A DNA stretch of 10,027 bases from Kiritimatiellia bacterium. Its GTDB lineage: Bacteria > Verrucomicrobiota > Kiritimatiellia > RFP12 > DVOR01. The stretch spans positions 1 through 10,027 of the forward strand of contig JAFYMU010000135.1 in assembly GCA_017548245.1 (NCBI GenBank). The letters run 5' to 3'. The position numbers and the translations under genes are program-made. This document shows positions 1 to 6,071 of the stretch, in pieces; within the stretch, counting starts at the first letter, position 1; each line of letters begins with the position of its first letter. The notes below the pieces were generated by a model, which saw only the letters and a program-made list of their open reading frames with translations, was not told the origin of the DNA and made no database searches.

Positions 1-86
1 ACCACCAAGTTGTGATTGCAATTCGGGCAATCAAACACAATGTCGGTCGGCATAATTTCAACATCTTGAATTTCGTTGTCGTCCAT
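1..86 (-). CDS. Partial zinc-ribbon protein (N-terminus only)
   Basis: This is the first 28 codons of a minus-strand gene that leaves the window at its left edge. The visible protein begins M-D-D-N-E-I, continues through an acidic stretch and reaches F-D-C-P-N-C-N-H-N-L-V-V, with cysteines at residues 20 and 23. A C-P-x-C pair followed by a short hydrophobic strand is the usual first half of a small zinc ribbon; the second cysteine pair would lie outside the window. The start at 86 is well supported: a near-perfect Shine-Dalgarno sequence (AAGGAGGT on the minus strand, 91-98) precedes it. An extended -10 promoter lies upstream at 113-142. I cannot say what the rest of the protein is; such ribbons are often the N-terminal part of larger uncharacterised proteins. 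The gene is real with good confidence, its function unknown. Confidence 0.75.
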   Translation of the reverse strand, partial: MDDNEIQDVEIMPTDIVFDCPNCNHNLV

Positions 87-112
87 AAAAACCTCCTTAA
101 GGTTACACGAAA

Positions 113-142
113 AGTCTAGCACAGCCCCCCTACGAAAATCAA
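113..142 (-). promoter_or_regulatory. Promoter for the leftward zinc-ribbon gene
   Basis: On the minus strand there is TTGATT (137-142), an 18-nt spacer and TAGACT (113-118), with TGC directly upstream of the -10, which makes it an extended -10 element. It lies about 27 nt upstream of the start codon at 86. Each hexamer matches the sigma-70 consensus at four positions. Inferred from sequence only. Confidence 0.45.
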
Positions 143-200
143 GCCTTTTCCGTCAAGAGCACCTTATTTAGAGAGAAGAATGAACGCGAATGGCTGAATA

Positions 201-209
201 TGTTATGCT
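201..209 (+). promoter_or_regulatory. Extended -10 promoter for the ArsC/Spx-like gene
   Basis: TGTTATGCT reads as an extended -10 (TGn followed by TATGCT), 29 nt upstream of the ATG at 239. No good -35 hexamer is visible at 16-18 nt spacing, which is tolerated in extended -10 promoters. The predicted transcript start is near 216. Together with the leftward promoter it makes 87-238 a divergent promoter region. Confidence 0.35.
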
Positions 210-238
210 ATCGTTAAATTCAGACCGATGGAGATGCG

Positions 239-595
239 ATGATGCTGTTCGTAGAATACCCTAAGTGTACGACCTGTCAAAAGGCAAAAGCGTGGCTTGA
301 AGCCCAAAAAATTCCCTTTACGGCGCGTCATATTAAAGACAATCCGCCCACGCGCGCAGAGTTGGAAGCGTGGTGGCAACGTTCGGCCTTACCCTTAAAA
401 CGCTTTTTCAACACGTCGGGTTTGCTCTACAAAAGCTTGGGGCTCTCAACCAAACTCGCGACATTGAGCGAATCGGAGCAACTCGATCTTTTGGCAACCG
501 ATGGGATGCTCGTCAAACGCCCCCTTCTCATCACGCCACAAGGAGTTTGCCCAGGCTTCAAGCCTGAGGTCTGGGAAGCGCTCCTCAAAGCGTAA
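239..595 (+). CDS. ArsC/Spx/YffB-family thioredoxin-fold protein
   Basis: A 118-residue protein of the arsenate reductase (ArsC)-like family, which has a thioredoxin fold. The N-terminal strand leads into C10-T-T-C13 followed by Q-K-A-K, the redox CxxC position of Spx and YffB relatives. F-F-N-T-S-G-L-L-Y lies at 56-64, and V-K-R-P-L-L at 92-97 carries the conserved cis-proline region. The length matches the family (110-135). CxxC is typical of Spx-like members, whereas glutaredoxin-dependent ArsC has a single cysteine, so arsenate reduction should not be assumed. Spx proper regulates transcription by binding RNA polymerase in Firmicutes; the role elsewhere is largely unknown. Two ATG codons are adjacent (239 and 242); GGAG at 230-233 is 5 nt from the first and 8 nt from the second, so the real start may be 242. 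It is convergent with the minus-strand operon and shares its terminator. Confidence 0.85.
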   Translation: MMLFVEYPKCTTCQKAKAWLEAQKIPFTARHIKDNPPTRAELEAWWQRSALPLKRFFNTSGLLYKSLGLSTKLATLSESEQLDLLATDGMLVKRPLLITPQGVCPGFKPEVWEALLKA

Positions 596-615
596 CCTAT
601 TAACCTTTCAGCGCG

Positions 616-675
616 CTCTGCGTTTATCTGTTAGGACGCCCTTTCGTGGTCGTCATAACCCAAAAGGACGCAGAG
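616..675. other. Nested inverted repeat, possible structured RNA
   Basis: CTCTGCGT (616-623) is the exact inverse complement of ACGCAGAG (668-675). Inside it, TTAGGACG (631-638) pairs with CGTCATAA (651-658) with one G/A mismatch. The result is a two-tier hairpin with a 7/9-nt internal loop and a 12-nt apical loop. It sits 20 nt after the stop codon of the ArsC/Spx-like gene and before the terminator at 701-732, so it would lie in that gene's 3' untranslated region. I do not recognise it as a known RNA family. Confidence 0.35.
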
Positions 676-695
676 ATGAGTCGTATCGCGCCAAA

Positions 696-738
696 AAACA
701 ACGCGGCCGCCTTCTTCAACAAGCGGCCGCGTGGGGTT
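696..738. terminator. Bidirectional intrinsic terminator
   Basis: A perfect 10-bp stem, ACGCGGCCGC (701-710) with GCGGCCGCGT (723-732), and a 12-nt loop. On the minus strand the stem is followed by a T-rich run (GTTGTTTTTTGG), a strong intrinsic terminator for the operon ending at nadK. On the plus strand it is followed by GGGGTTTTGA, a weaker tail that can serve the ArsC/Spx-like gene. It lies between two convergent transcription units, where a shared terminator is expected. Confidence 0.85.
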
Positions 739-823
739 TTGATATCACACACGTTGAATTTCCTACCCCCTCAACAATCCCTACCTTAAATAAGAGTAGC
801 ACACCCACCCTTTAACAACCGCC

Positions 824-1705
824 TTAACGCATAAAACCTTCACCCCAACGTAATTTACGCGATAACGGCAGGTACGGATTGTTGGTTTCCGGCAACATCA
901 TCCGCACTGGACGTGGCGAGAGGGTCACATCAAGCGTATCATGACACGTCACTTGCGTCTGCACCACGCCATCCACATAGACCGCCGCCGCAGTATCTGC
1001 TTTATCCAAGCGCAACGTCACCTTCGTATTTTCAGGCACCACTAAGGGACGTGCACTCAACGTATGCGGCGCGATGACATTAATCACAATCACCTTTGCC
1101 GAGGGGACCACTACGGGGCCACCCACGGAAAGCGAATAGGCGGTGCTCCCCGTTGGCGTTGACAGGATCACGCCATCGCAAATCCAACGCGCCACAGGGC
1201 AGTCGTCGAGTTCGAGACAGACCGCGATTGCGCGTCCACCCTCGGCGCGTGACAACACCTCATCATTGAGAGCATCGGAGAGCACATCGGTCGCCGTCTC
1301 CGTTTGGCGCAATGCCGCCCGCAACGTGGTTCGCGTTTCAAGCGTGTAAGCGCCAACCGAAAGATCTTTGAGGACGCGCGCAAATCCCTCTTCATTCACC
1401 GCAGTCAAATACCCCAAATGGCCAATATTGAGGCCAATTAAGGGCAAGTCGGTGTTCGCCAAGGTATGCGAGGCGGCCAAAAAGGAACCGTCTCCGCCCA
1501 ATGAAATCACCCCTTGCACCCCGACTGCGGCAAAATCTTCAGGACGACACGGTTGCATCTCTGAGGAAATCGCCGCGGTTTCTGGGGGCGCAAAGAGCTG
1601 AATACCTGCTTCACGTGCAGCGCCCAAAAGCACCTCTAATCCTTCACGTGCGTGAGGACGTGTGAAATTAACGAGCAATCCAAGACGTGAAACAGGCGTT
1701 TGCAT
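824..1705 (-). CDS. nadK: NAD kinase
   Basis: ATP (or polyphosphate)-NAD kinase, which makes cytosolic NADP from NAD and so feeds reductive biosynthesis and redox defence. The 293 residues match the family length. Diagnostic motifs occur in order: G-G-D-G-S at 70-74 (phosphate-donor site and catalytic Asp), N-D-E at 147-149 (NAD binding), D-G-V-I-L-S-T-P-T-G-S-T-A-Y-S at about 177-191, and I-A-P-H-T-L-S-A-R-P at 211-220. It is the last gene of the minus-strand run, starting 5 nt after the stop of the YhcH-family gene. No clear Shine-Dalgarno sequence precedes the ATG, so translation is probably coupled to that upstream gene. About 90 nt downstream of its stop the GC-rich terminator at 701-732 closes the unit. 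No key residue is missing. Confidence 0.97.
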   Translation of the reverse strand: MQTPVSRLGLLVNFTRPHAREGLEVLLGAAREAGIQLFAPPETAAISSEMQPCRPEDFAAVGVQGVISLGGDGSFLAASHTLANTDLPLIGLNIGHLGYLTAVNEEGFARVLKDLSVGAYTLETRTTLRAALRQTETATDVLSDALNDEVLSRAEGGRAIAVCLELDDCPVARWICDGVILSTPTGSTAYSLSVGGPVVVPSAKVIVINVIAPHTLSARPLVVPENTKVTLRLDKADTAAAVYVDGVVQTQVTCHDTLDVTLSPRPVRMMLPETNNPYLPLSRKLRWGEGFMR

Positions 1706-1710
1706 AGGAC

Positions 1711-2175
1711 TTACAGGCGGACCTTAACGATGACCTTGCGCACCTTATCAGCCGAGGGAACGCGCTGACCGGGAGCGTGTGCATCCTGCGGGAAGAGCAC
1801 GAAGAAGGTGTTCTTCGAGAAGGGCACAGCCGTACCTTCGCCCTGCACGAAGCCGATATCGGATTCTGCGTTGTAGGGCTTGAGTTCTGCCAAATCATCC
1901 GTGAGCGGACGATAACCGATGGCTTCGCAACCTTCGTAGAGGAACTGGATATCAGCATACGCGCGGTGATATTCCAACGGGCAATCCTTCGGATCGCGCG
2001 TATTGTATTCCTGCACGTTGGCGAAGAGCAATTCGGTGCCATCTTCGGCCTGTTCAATCACATGGTGACCCGCAGGGAGATTGGCATTGGCGGGGTCCTT
2101 CAACCACGCGAACGCCTTGTCAAAGCGCGGACCAAGATTGAGCTTTTCTGCATTGTCGAGGGTATCGATAATCAT
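1711..2175 (-). CDS. YhcH/YjgK/YiaL family (DUF386) protein
   Basis: A 154-residue single-domain protein of the YhcH/YjgK/YiaL family, a cupin-type beta-barrel that includes EbgC. Visible signatures are E68-Y-H-x-x-Y-x-D-I (68-76), the likely metal and ligand site, and F-F-V-L-F-P-x-D-x-H-x-P (124-135), followed by V-R-K-V-I-V-K-V near the C-terminus. The length is normal for the family. Relatives occur in sialic acid and other sugar operons and are suspected to act on sugars or sugar phosphates, but no sugar pathway gene is adjacent here, so the substrate is unknown. The ATG at 2175 follows AAAGGAA (2183-2189) with a 7-nt spacer. It lies 27 nt after xseB and 5 nt before nadK. Confidence 0.9.
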   Translation of the reverse strand: MIIDTLDNAEKLNLGPRFDKAFAWLKDPANANLPAGHHVIEQAEDGTELLFANVQEYNTRDPKDCPLEYHRAYADIQFLYEGCEAIGYRPLTDDLAELKPYNAESDIGFVQGEGTAVPFSKNTFFVLFPQDAHAPGQRVPSADKVRKVIVKVRL

Positions 2176-2202
2176 GAGTGTATTCCTTTCTTCAAAGAGT
2201 CA

Positions 2203-2430
2203 TTATTCAAAAGATTCGCGGATCAATGAACCATCTGCTTCAGCGGCCTTAATCTTCTCCACGCGCTGTTGCACTTCAGAGAGCTTCGCGTTGCAGAAGG
2301 CGACGAGTTTGCGACCTTCTTCAAAGGCGGCAATCATCTTATCCAACGGCAATTCGCCGCTTTCCATCGCCTTAATGAGTTCGTCCAACCGCTTCGAGGC
2401 GGCTTCAAAGGTCTTGGGTTCGGCTGCCAT
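2203..2430 (-). CDS. xseB: Exodeoxyribonuclease VII small subunit
   Basis: XseB is the small helical subunit that joins several-to-one with XseA to form exonuclease VII, which degrades single-stranded DNA in repair and recombination. The protein is about 75 residues, normal for the family. It carries the expected F-E-x-A-x-x-R-L-D-E-L-I-x-x-M-E-S-G-E-L-P-L-D pattern near the N-terminus and F-E-E-G-x-x-L-x-x-x-C in the middle. The large subunit gene is not in the window. The sequence at the start reads TAA-GTG-ATG, where TAA ends the upstream TPR gene. AGGAG (2437-2441) lies 6 nt from the ATG at 2430 but only 3 nt from the GTG at 2433, so I prefer 2430. The ribosome binding site overlaps the end of the TPR gene, which suggests translational coupling. 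Confidence 0.93.
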   Translation of the reverse strand: MAAEPKTFEAASKRLDELIKAMESGELPLDKMIAAFEEGRKLVAFCNAKLSEVQQRVEKIKAAEADGSLIRESFE

Positions 2431-2433
2431 CAC

Positions 2434-4725
2434 TTACTCCTGCGTTCCATCGCCATAACGTTCGGCGCATTCCTTACGCAAGCGATCGGCTTCACGCGTG
2501 CGACCTTCTGCATCCAAGAGTTCAATCGCCTCACGGAAGGCCACCGATACGCGTTCCTTATCATCAAAGAAGATAATCAAGCTCATGTTCGCGCGCAACG
2601 CCTCTGCATTGAGAGCCAACGCACGGCAAGCCGCGGCCAAACCCGAATAGGCGCGAGCACGATAGTGACGCCCTTCTGCCGAGTCCATGCTCGCGCGGTC
2701 AATCGCAATCAAAAAGGCTTCGCGGGCCTTGTCATGCGAGGCTTCTGCCAAACGCAATTCGCCCAAGCCCACCGCCGCTTCTGCGTCATAAGCCGTCTTT
2801 TCGTTGGTCAACTTCAATGCCGCTTCATAGGCCGCCAATGCTGTTGCGGTCTGGCCACGCCCCTGTGCTGCACGACCAATCAAGGTCTGCGCCAACACCT
2901 TGTCTGCTGCCGTTGCCGTGCTCTTATTGGCCAATGCACGTGCCGCCGCTTCTGCGTCAGCCCATTCGGCACGACCCAAACGGAACTCTGCCAACCAACG
3001 CAAGTAGGTCGGTGCCAACGCTTCAGCATCCTTCATGCCCAAGAGCGGTTGCAACAAGGCGGCCGCTTCATCATCCTGACCCAACGAGTGGTGAGCCTGA
3101 GCCTGACGCATCGCCGCATCAATCCGACGCGCGTGACCCAACGGGGTCTGTTCGCCACTGCCATCGACCGCCAAGGCACGCGACAACAAATTCACCGCCG
3201 CCTGGAAGTCCTGCGCATTGAAGAAGATCAAACCACGCAAGTAGGAGACTTCTGCAACCGCCTTACCCGTGGGGAAGCGCGTCAAGTATTCGTCCAACGC
3301 CGCACCTGCGCCCTGCACATCTTGTTCGCTCAACGAGTCACGCGCACGCAACAACAAGGCTTCCGGAATCACCGCCGGGTCACCCGACTGCAAGGCCAAT
3401 GCCAACGCTTGTTCGGCGCGGTCCTTCATCTCAGCCTGACGGAAGGCACATGCCGCCGCGAAGGCAGCACGCCCAGCGCAGGGTTCGGTCGGCCACGTTT
3501 CAGCCGTGCGCAACCAGGTTTCACCTGCGGCCGAATAGTTCTTTTCCTTGTGCTCCAACGCACCCAAACGGTAAGAGGCCTCAGCGGCCTGATCGGCGGG
3601 CGCGTGTTCAATCAACCACGTTGCCGCGGCACGGGTGTGTTCGGCATCCGAGGTCTGCAAAGCCGCATCCAAACGGTACCACATCAATGCGGGCAAGGCG
3701 CGTTCGGGCAACATCGTCGCCACACGTGCGTAAGCCTTCAAGAAGGCCGCAGGGTCACCTGCACGCGCACGCAACGACAACATCGTCTCCGCTGCCGAAG
3801 GAGCCTGAGCATCGGTCGGGAATTCCGTCAATAAGCGTTCGTACGCCGTAATCGCGCCCAACGAATCGCCGAGGGCCGTCGCAACCGAACCTTCCAAAAT
3901 CAAACGTGCAGCCGTCGGATTCGCATTCACTGTCTTGTCAGCAGCCAACCACACACGCGCTTCATCCGGACGATTGGCGCGCAACGAAGCCCATGCCGCA
4001 GGCAGCAACAACTGGTGCTTGGCCAAGAGCTTTTCACCAGTTTCCTGCGCAAAGGTGGCCGCCACCGAATAGTGTTCGGCACGATAGGCGCACGAGAAGG
4101 CGGTCAACGCGATCTCTTGTTTGCGAGCGGGGTCTTCTTCCAAGGTCATAATCTCGCGATAGAGGGCTTCGGCCTCTTCGCTACGACCCGCCTTTGCAAC
4201 CAACCCTGCGCGAGCCAAACGGGCATGGGCGGCATATTCGCCCGGACGATTGGCGATAAACTTGTAGAGCGCCTCGGCATCCATCGGGCGGTCAACCAAT
4301 TCGTAGCAGAGGGCCAAACGGTAACGGGCCGCATCAATCAACGCCGTAGAAGCCTTTGCCACCGACAACGTTTCCAACAAAGGCAACGCCTCTGCCGCCA
4401 AGCCTGCATCCAACAACGACATCGACAACCGCAATTTTGCCGCTGCCGCCAAGTCACCTTCGGCCTGATCCACCACCTCGCGGTACAATCGACGGGCGGC
4501 CTCGTGCTGCCCAATCTGTTCGTAACACGAAGCCAAATTGAAACGGGCTTCCGTCAATGCTTCACGCGCCGTATCCCCAGGCGAAGCCAAGAAGGCTTCA
4601 TATTCTGCGGCGGCCTGTTCGGACAAGCCACGACGGAACAAACCATCTGCAAAGGTCAATCGTTCATCTGCGGCGAACAAAACCGTTGCGCTTAAACCAA
4701 TACAAAATAAACAAATCTGACGCAT
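2434..4725 (-). CDS. Exported tetratricopeptide repeat protein
   Basis: A 763-residue alanine-rich protein made almost wholly of helical TPR-type repeats. The N-terminus (M-R-Q then a hydrophobic run ending F-A-A-D-E at residues 17-21) looks like a Sec signal peptide with signal peptidase I cleavage near 18-19, so the mature protein is probably periplasmic. Recognisable TPR signatures include A-R-F-N-L-A-S-C-Y-E-Q-I-G-Q-H-E-A-A-R-R near residue 60, a Y-R-L-A-L-C-Y-E-L repeat near 140, a Y-L-R-G-L-I-F-F-N-A-Q-D-F repeat in the middle, and repeats through to the C-terminus. No enzymatic domain is visible. Such proteins act as scaffolds, as BamD- or YbgF-like proteins do, but no specific partner can be named. 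The ATG at 4725 lies 18 nt after purN with only a weak GGA upstream. It sits between purN and xseB, an unexpected place for a large envelope protein. Confidence 0.85.
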   Translation of the reverse strand: MRQICLFCIGLSATVLFAADERLTFADGLFRRGLSEQAAAEYEAFLASPGDTAREALTEARFNLASCYEQIGQHEAARRLYREVVDQAEGDLAAAAKLRLSMSLLDAGLAAEALPLLETLSVAKASTALIDAARYRLALCYELVDRPMDAEALYKFIANRPGEYAAHARLARAGLVAKAGRSEEAEALYREIMTLEEDPARKQEIALTAFSCAYRAEHYSVAATFAQETGEKLLAKHQLLLPAAWASLRANRPDEARVWLAADKTVNANPTAARLILEGSVATALGDSLGAITAYERLLTEFPTDAQAPSAAETMLSLRARAGDPAAFLKAYARVATMLPERALPALMWYRLDAALQTSDAEHTRAAATWLIEHAPADQAAEASYRLGALEHKEKNYSAAGETWLRTAETWPTEPCAGRAAFAAACAFRQAEMKDRAEQALALALQSGDPAVIPEALLLRARDSLSEQDVQGAGAALDEYLTRFPTGKAVAEVSYLRGLIFFNAQDFQAAVNLLSRALAVDGSGEQTPLGHARRIDAAMRQAQAHHSLGQDDEAAALLQPLLGMKDAEALAPTYLRWLAEFRLGRAEWADAEAAARALANKSTATAADKVLAQTLIGRAAQGRGQTATALAAYEAALKLTNEKTAYDAEAAVGLGELRLAEASHDKAREAFLIAIDRASMDSAEGRHYRARAYSGLAAACRALALNAEALRANMSLIIFFDDKERVSVAFREAIELLDAEGRTREADRLRKECAERYGDGTQE

Positions 4726-4743
4726 AGTAATCCAAATTAGCCG

Positions 4744-5355
4744 TTAGCCAATGATGACACGGCGACCTTCAATTCGCAAGCGACCTGCGGCCAAGTGGCG
4801 CAAGGCTTCAGGGAACGCAATATGTTCTTGCACTTGAATGCGTGCATGAAGCGTTTCAGGCGTATCGCCCTCCTCCACAGGAACGCATTTCTGCACAATA
4901 ATCGGGCCACTATCGGTTCCTGCATCCACAAAATGGACCGTGCAACCCGCCACCTTCGCGCCATAATTCAACGCCTGTTCCCAAGAGTGCAAACCAGGGA
5001 ATGCGGGCAACAACGCCGGATGAATGTTCAACACGCGATTCGGGAAGGCATCCAAGAGGCCTTGTTTGACGATACGCATAAAGCCCGCAAGCACCACCGT
5101 GTCAGCACCCGCTTCTTTCATAATGCGGATGTAGTTCTCCTGCGCTTCGCCATCCAACTTGGTCTTAAACGGGGCGCAAGAGACATACTGACCGGCCAAA
5201 CCGTGCTTTGCGGCACGTTCCAAAATCTTTGCATCGGGCACATCCGAGAGCACGCAAACGATTTCAGCGTCCAACGTTCCTGCTTCGATTGCGTCCACGA
5301 TGGACTGCATATTGCTGCCCGAACCCGAGCCGAGCACTGCCAATTTCAACTTCAC
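4744..5355 (-). CDS. purN: Phosphoribosylglycinamide formyltransferase
   Basis: PurN transfers the formyl group from 10-formyltetrahydrofolate to glycinamide ribonucleotide, the third step of de novo purine synthesis, in the cytosol. The 203 residues match the family. The N-terminal V-L-x-S-G-x-G-S-N (7-15) binds the substrate phosphate. The catalytic triad can be placed as N110 and H112 in N-I-H-P-A-L-L-P, and D148 in D-A-G-T-D-S-G-P, followed by I-I-V-Q. The start is GTG at 5355, 7 nt after a strong GGAGG (5363-5367). It overlaps the TGA of the FtsH-Cmk frame by 4 nt (GTGA), so the two are translationally coupled. Its pairing with CMP kinase puts two nucleotide-synthesis functions together. 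Confidence 0.97.
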   Translation of the reverse strand: MKLKLAVLGSGSGSNMQSIVDAIEAGTLDAEIVCVLSDVPDAKILERAAKHGLAGQYVSCAPFKTKLDGEAQENYIRIMKEAGADTVVLAGFMRIVKQGLLDAFPNRVLNIHPALLPAFPGLHSWEQALNYGAKVAGCTVHFVDAGTDSGPIIVQKCVPVEEGDTPETLHARIQVQEHIAFPEALRHLAAGRLRIEGRRVIIG

Positions 5356-6071
5356 TTGGTTTCCTCCGTCGTTTCAGGCTGAGCCGTCCACTCTGCGGGC
5401 AATGCATCAATCACCGACTGCACCACCTGTTCCAAGGTCAAATAGGTCGAGTCAATCGCCACCACGCCATCTGCCTTACGCAAGGGGGCGCAGGCACGCG
5501 AGGAGTCAATCTTATCACGTGCCAAGAGCGACGCCTTCACCGCTTCCACATCCTGATTAGCGATTCCCTTCTGCACTTCTTCCAACTGACGACGTGCTGC
5601 ACGCACTTCCGGATCAGCTTCCAAGTAGAAGCGTGCTGGCGAATCCGGGAAGACTGCCGTGGTGATATCGCGGCCTTCAATAATTAAGTTGCCGAAACGC
5701 GTCAAGCTGCGCAAGCCCGAGGTAATCTTGGCGCGCACTTCAGGCACCGTAGCCACTGGCGAAGCGTGGGCATTGATACGCGGTTCGCGCAATTCCTTGT
5801 CAGGACGGATACCGCCGACTTCGTAGACCACGCGGCCATCTTCGGCCTTGCAGTCAATCGCCAAATCCTTTGCCAACGCCGCCACCGCTGCCGGATCAGA
5901 GGTATCCACCCCCTGCTCCAAGCACTGCCACGTCACAATACGATAGAGCGCACCCGAGTCCACGTGGAGGTAACCCAAACGCTTCCCCACTTCCTTCGAA
6001 ACGGACGACTTACCGGCGCCACTCGGGCCATCAATGGCAATTACACGTGCTAAAGGATTTTCGTTTGTCAT
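5352..6071 (-). CDS. cmk: CMP kinase module, possibly also translated alone
   Basis: The C-terminal 239 residues of the fused frame form a full-length (d)CMP kinase; stand-alone Cmk proteins are about 220-230 residues. An ATG at 6071 starts [16 protein letters not shown], which is where a free Cmk would begin. It is preceded by GAGGAG (6081-6086) with a 9-nt spacer, a usable ribosome binding site inside the FtsH tail codons. Free Cmk may therefore be made from the same message besides the fusion. The kinase converts CMP and dCMP to diphosphates and salvages CMP released by RNA and lipid turnover. All recognised motifs are intact, so it should be active. Whether the separate product exists cannot be read from DNA alone. 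Confidence 0.55.
   Translation of the reverse strand: MTNENPLARVIAIDGPSGAGKSSVSKEVGKRLGYLHVDSGALYRIVTWQCLEQGVDTSDPAAVAALAKDLAIDCKAEDGRVVYEVGGIRPDKELREPRINAHASPVATVPEVRAKITSGLRSLTRFGNLIIEGRDITTAVFPDSPARFYLEADPEVRAARRQLEEVQKGIANQDVEAVKASLLARDKIDSSRACAPLRKADGVVAIDSTYLTLEQVVQSVIDALPAEWTAQPETTEETK

Noticed and set aside
600..760. A riboswitch such as a c-di-GMP type, suggested by the GGACGCAGAG string.
   Set aside because: The string lacks the conserved GEMM core and tetraloop receptor, and the element lies downstream of a gene rather than in a 5' leader.
501..815. A 104-codon plus-strand frame covering the arsC-like gene end and the terminator.
   Set aside because: It overlaps a real gene in another frame, runs through a strong terminator stem and has no recognisable domain.
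2269..3834. A 521-codon open frame on the plus strand.
   Set aside because: It lies antisense to xseB and the TPR gene, is rich in R, Q, C and H as expected from the reverse reading of alanine- and leucine-rich codons, has no recognisable domain, and the minus-strand gene under it is convincing.
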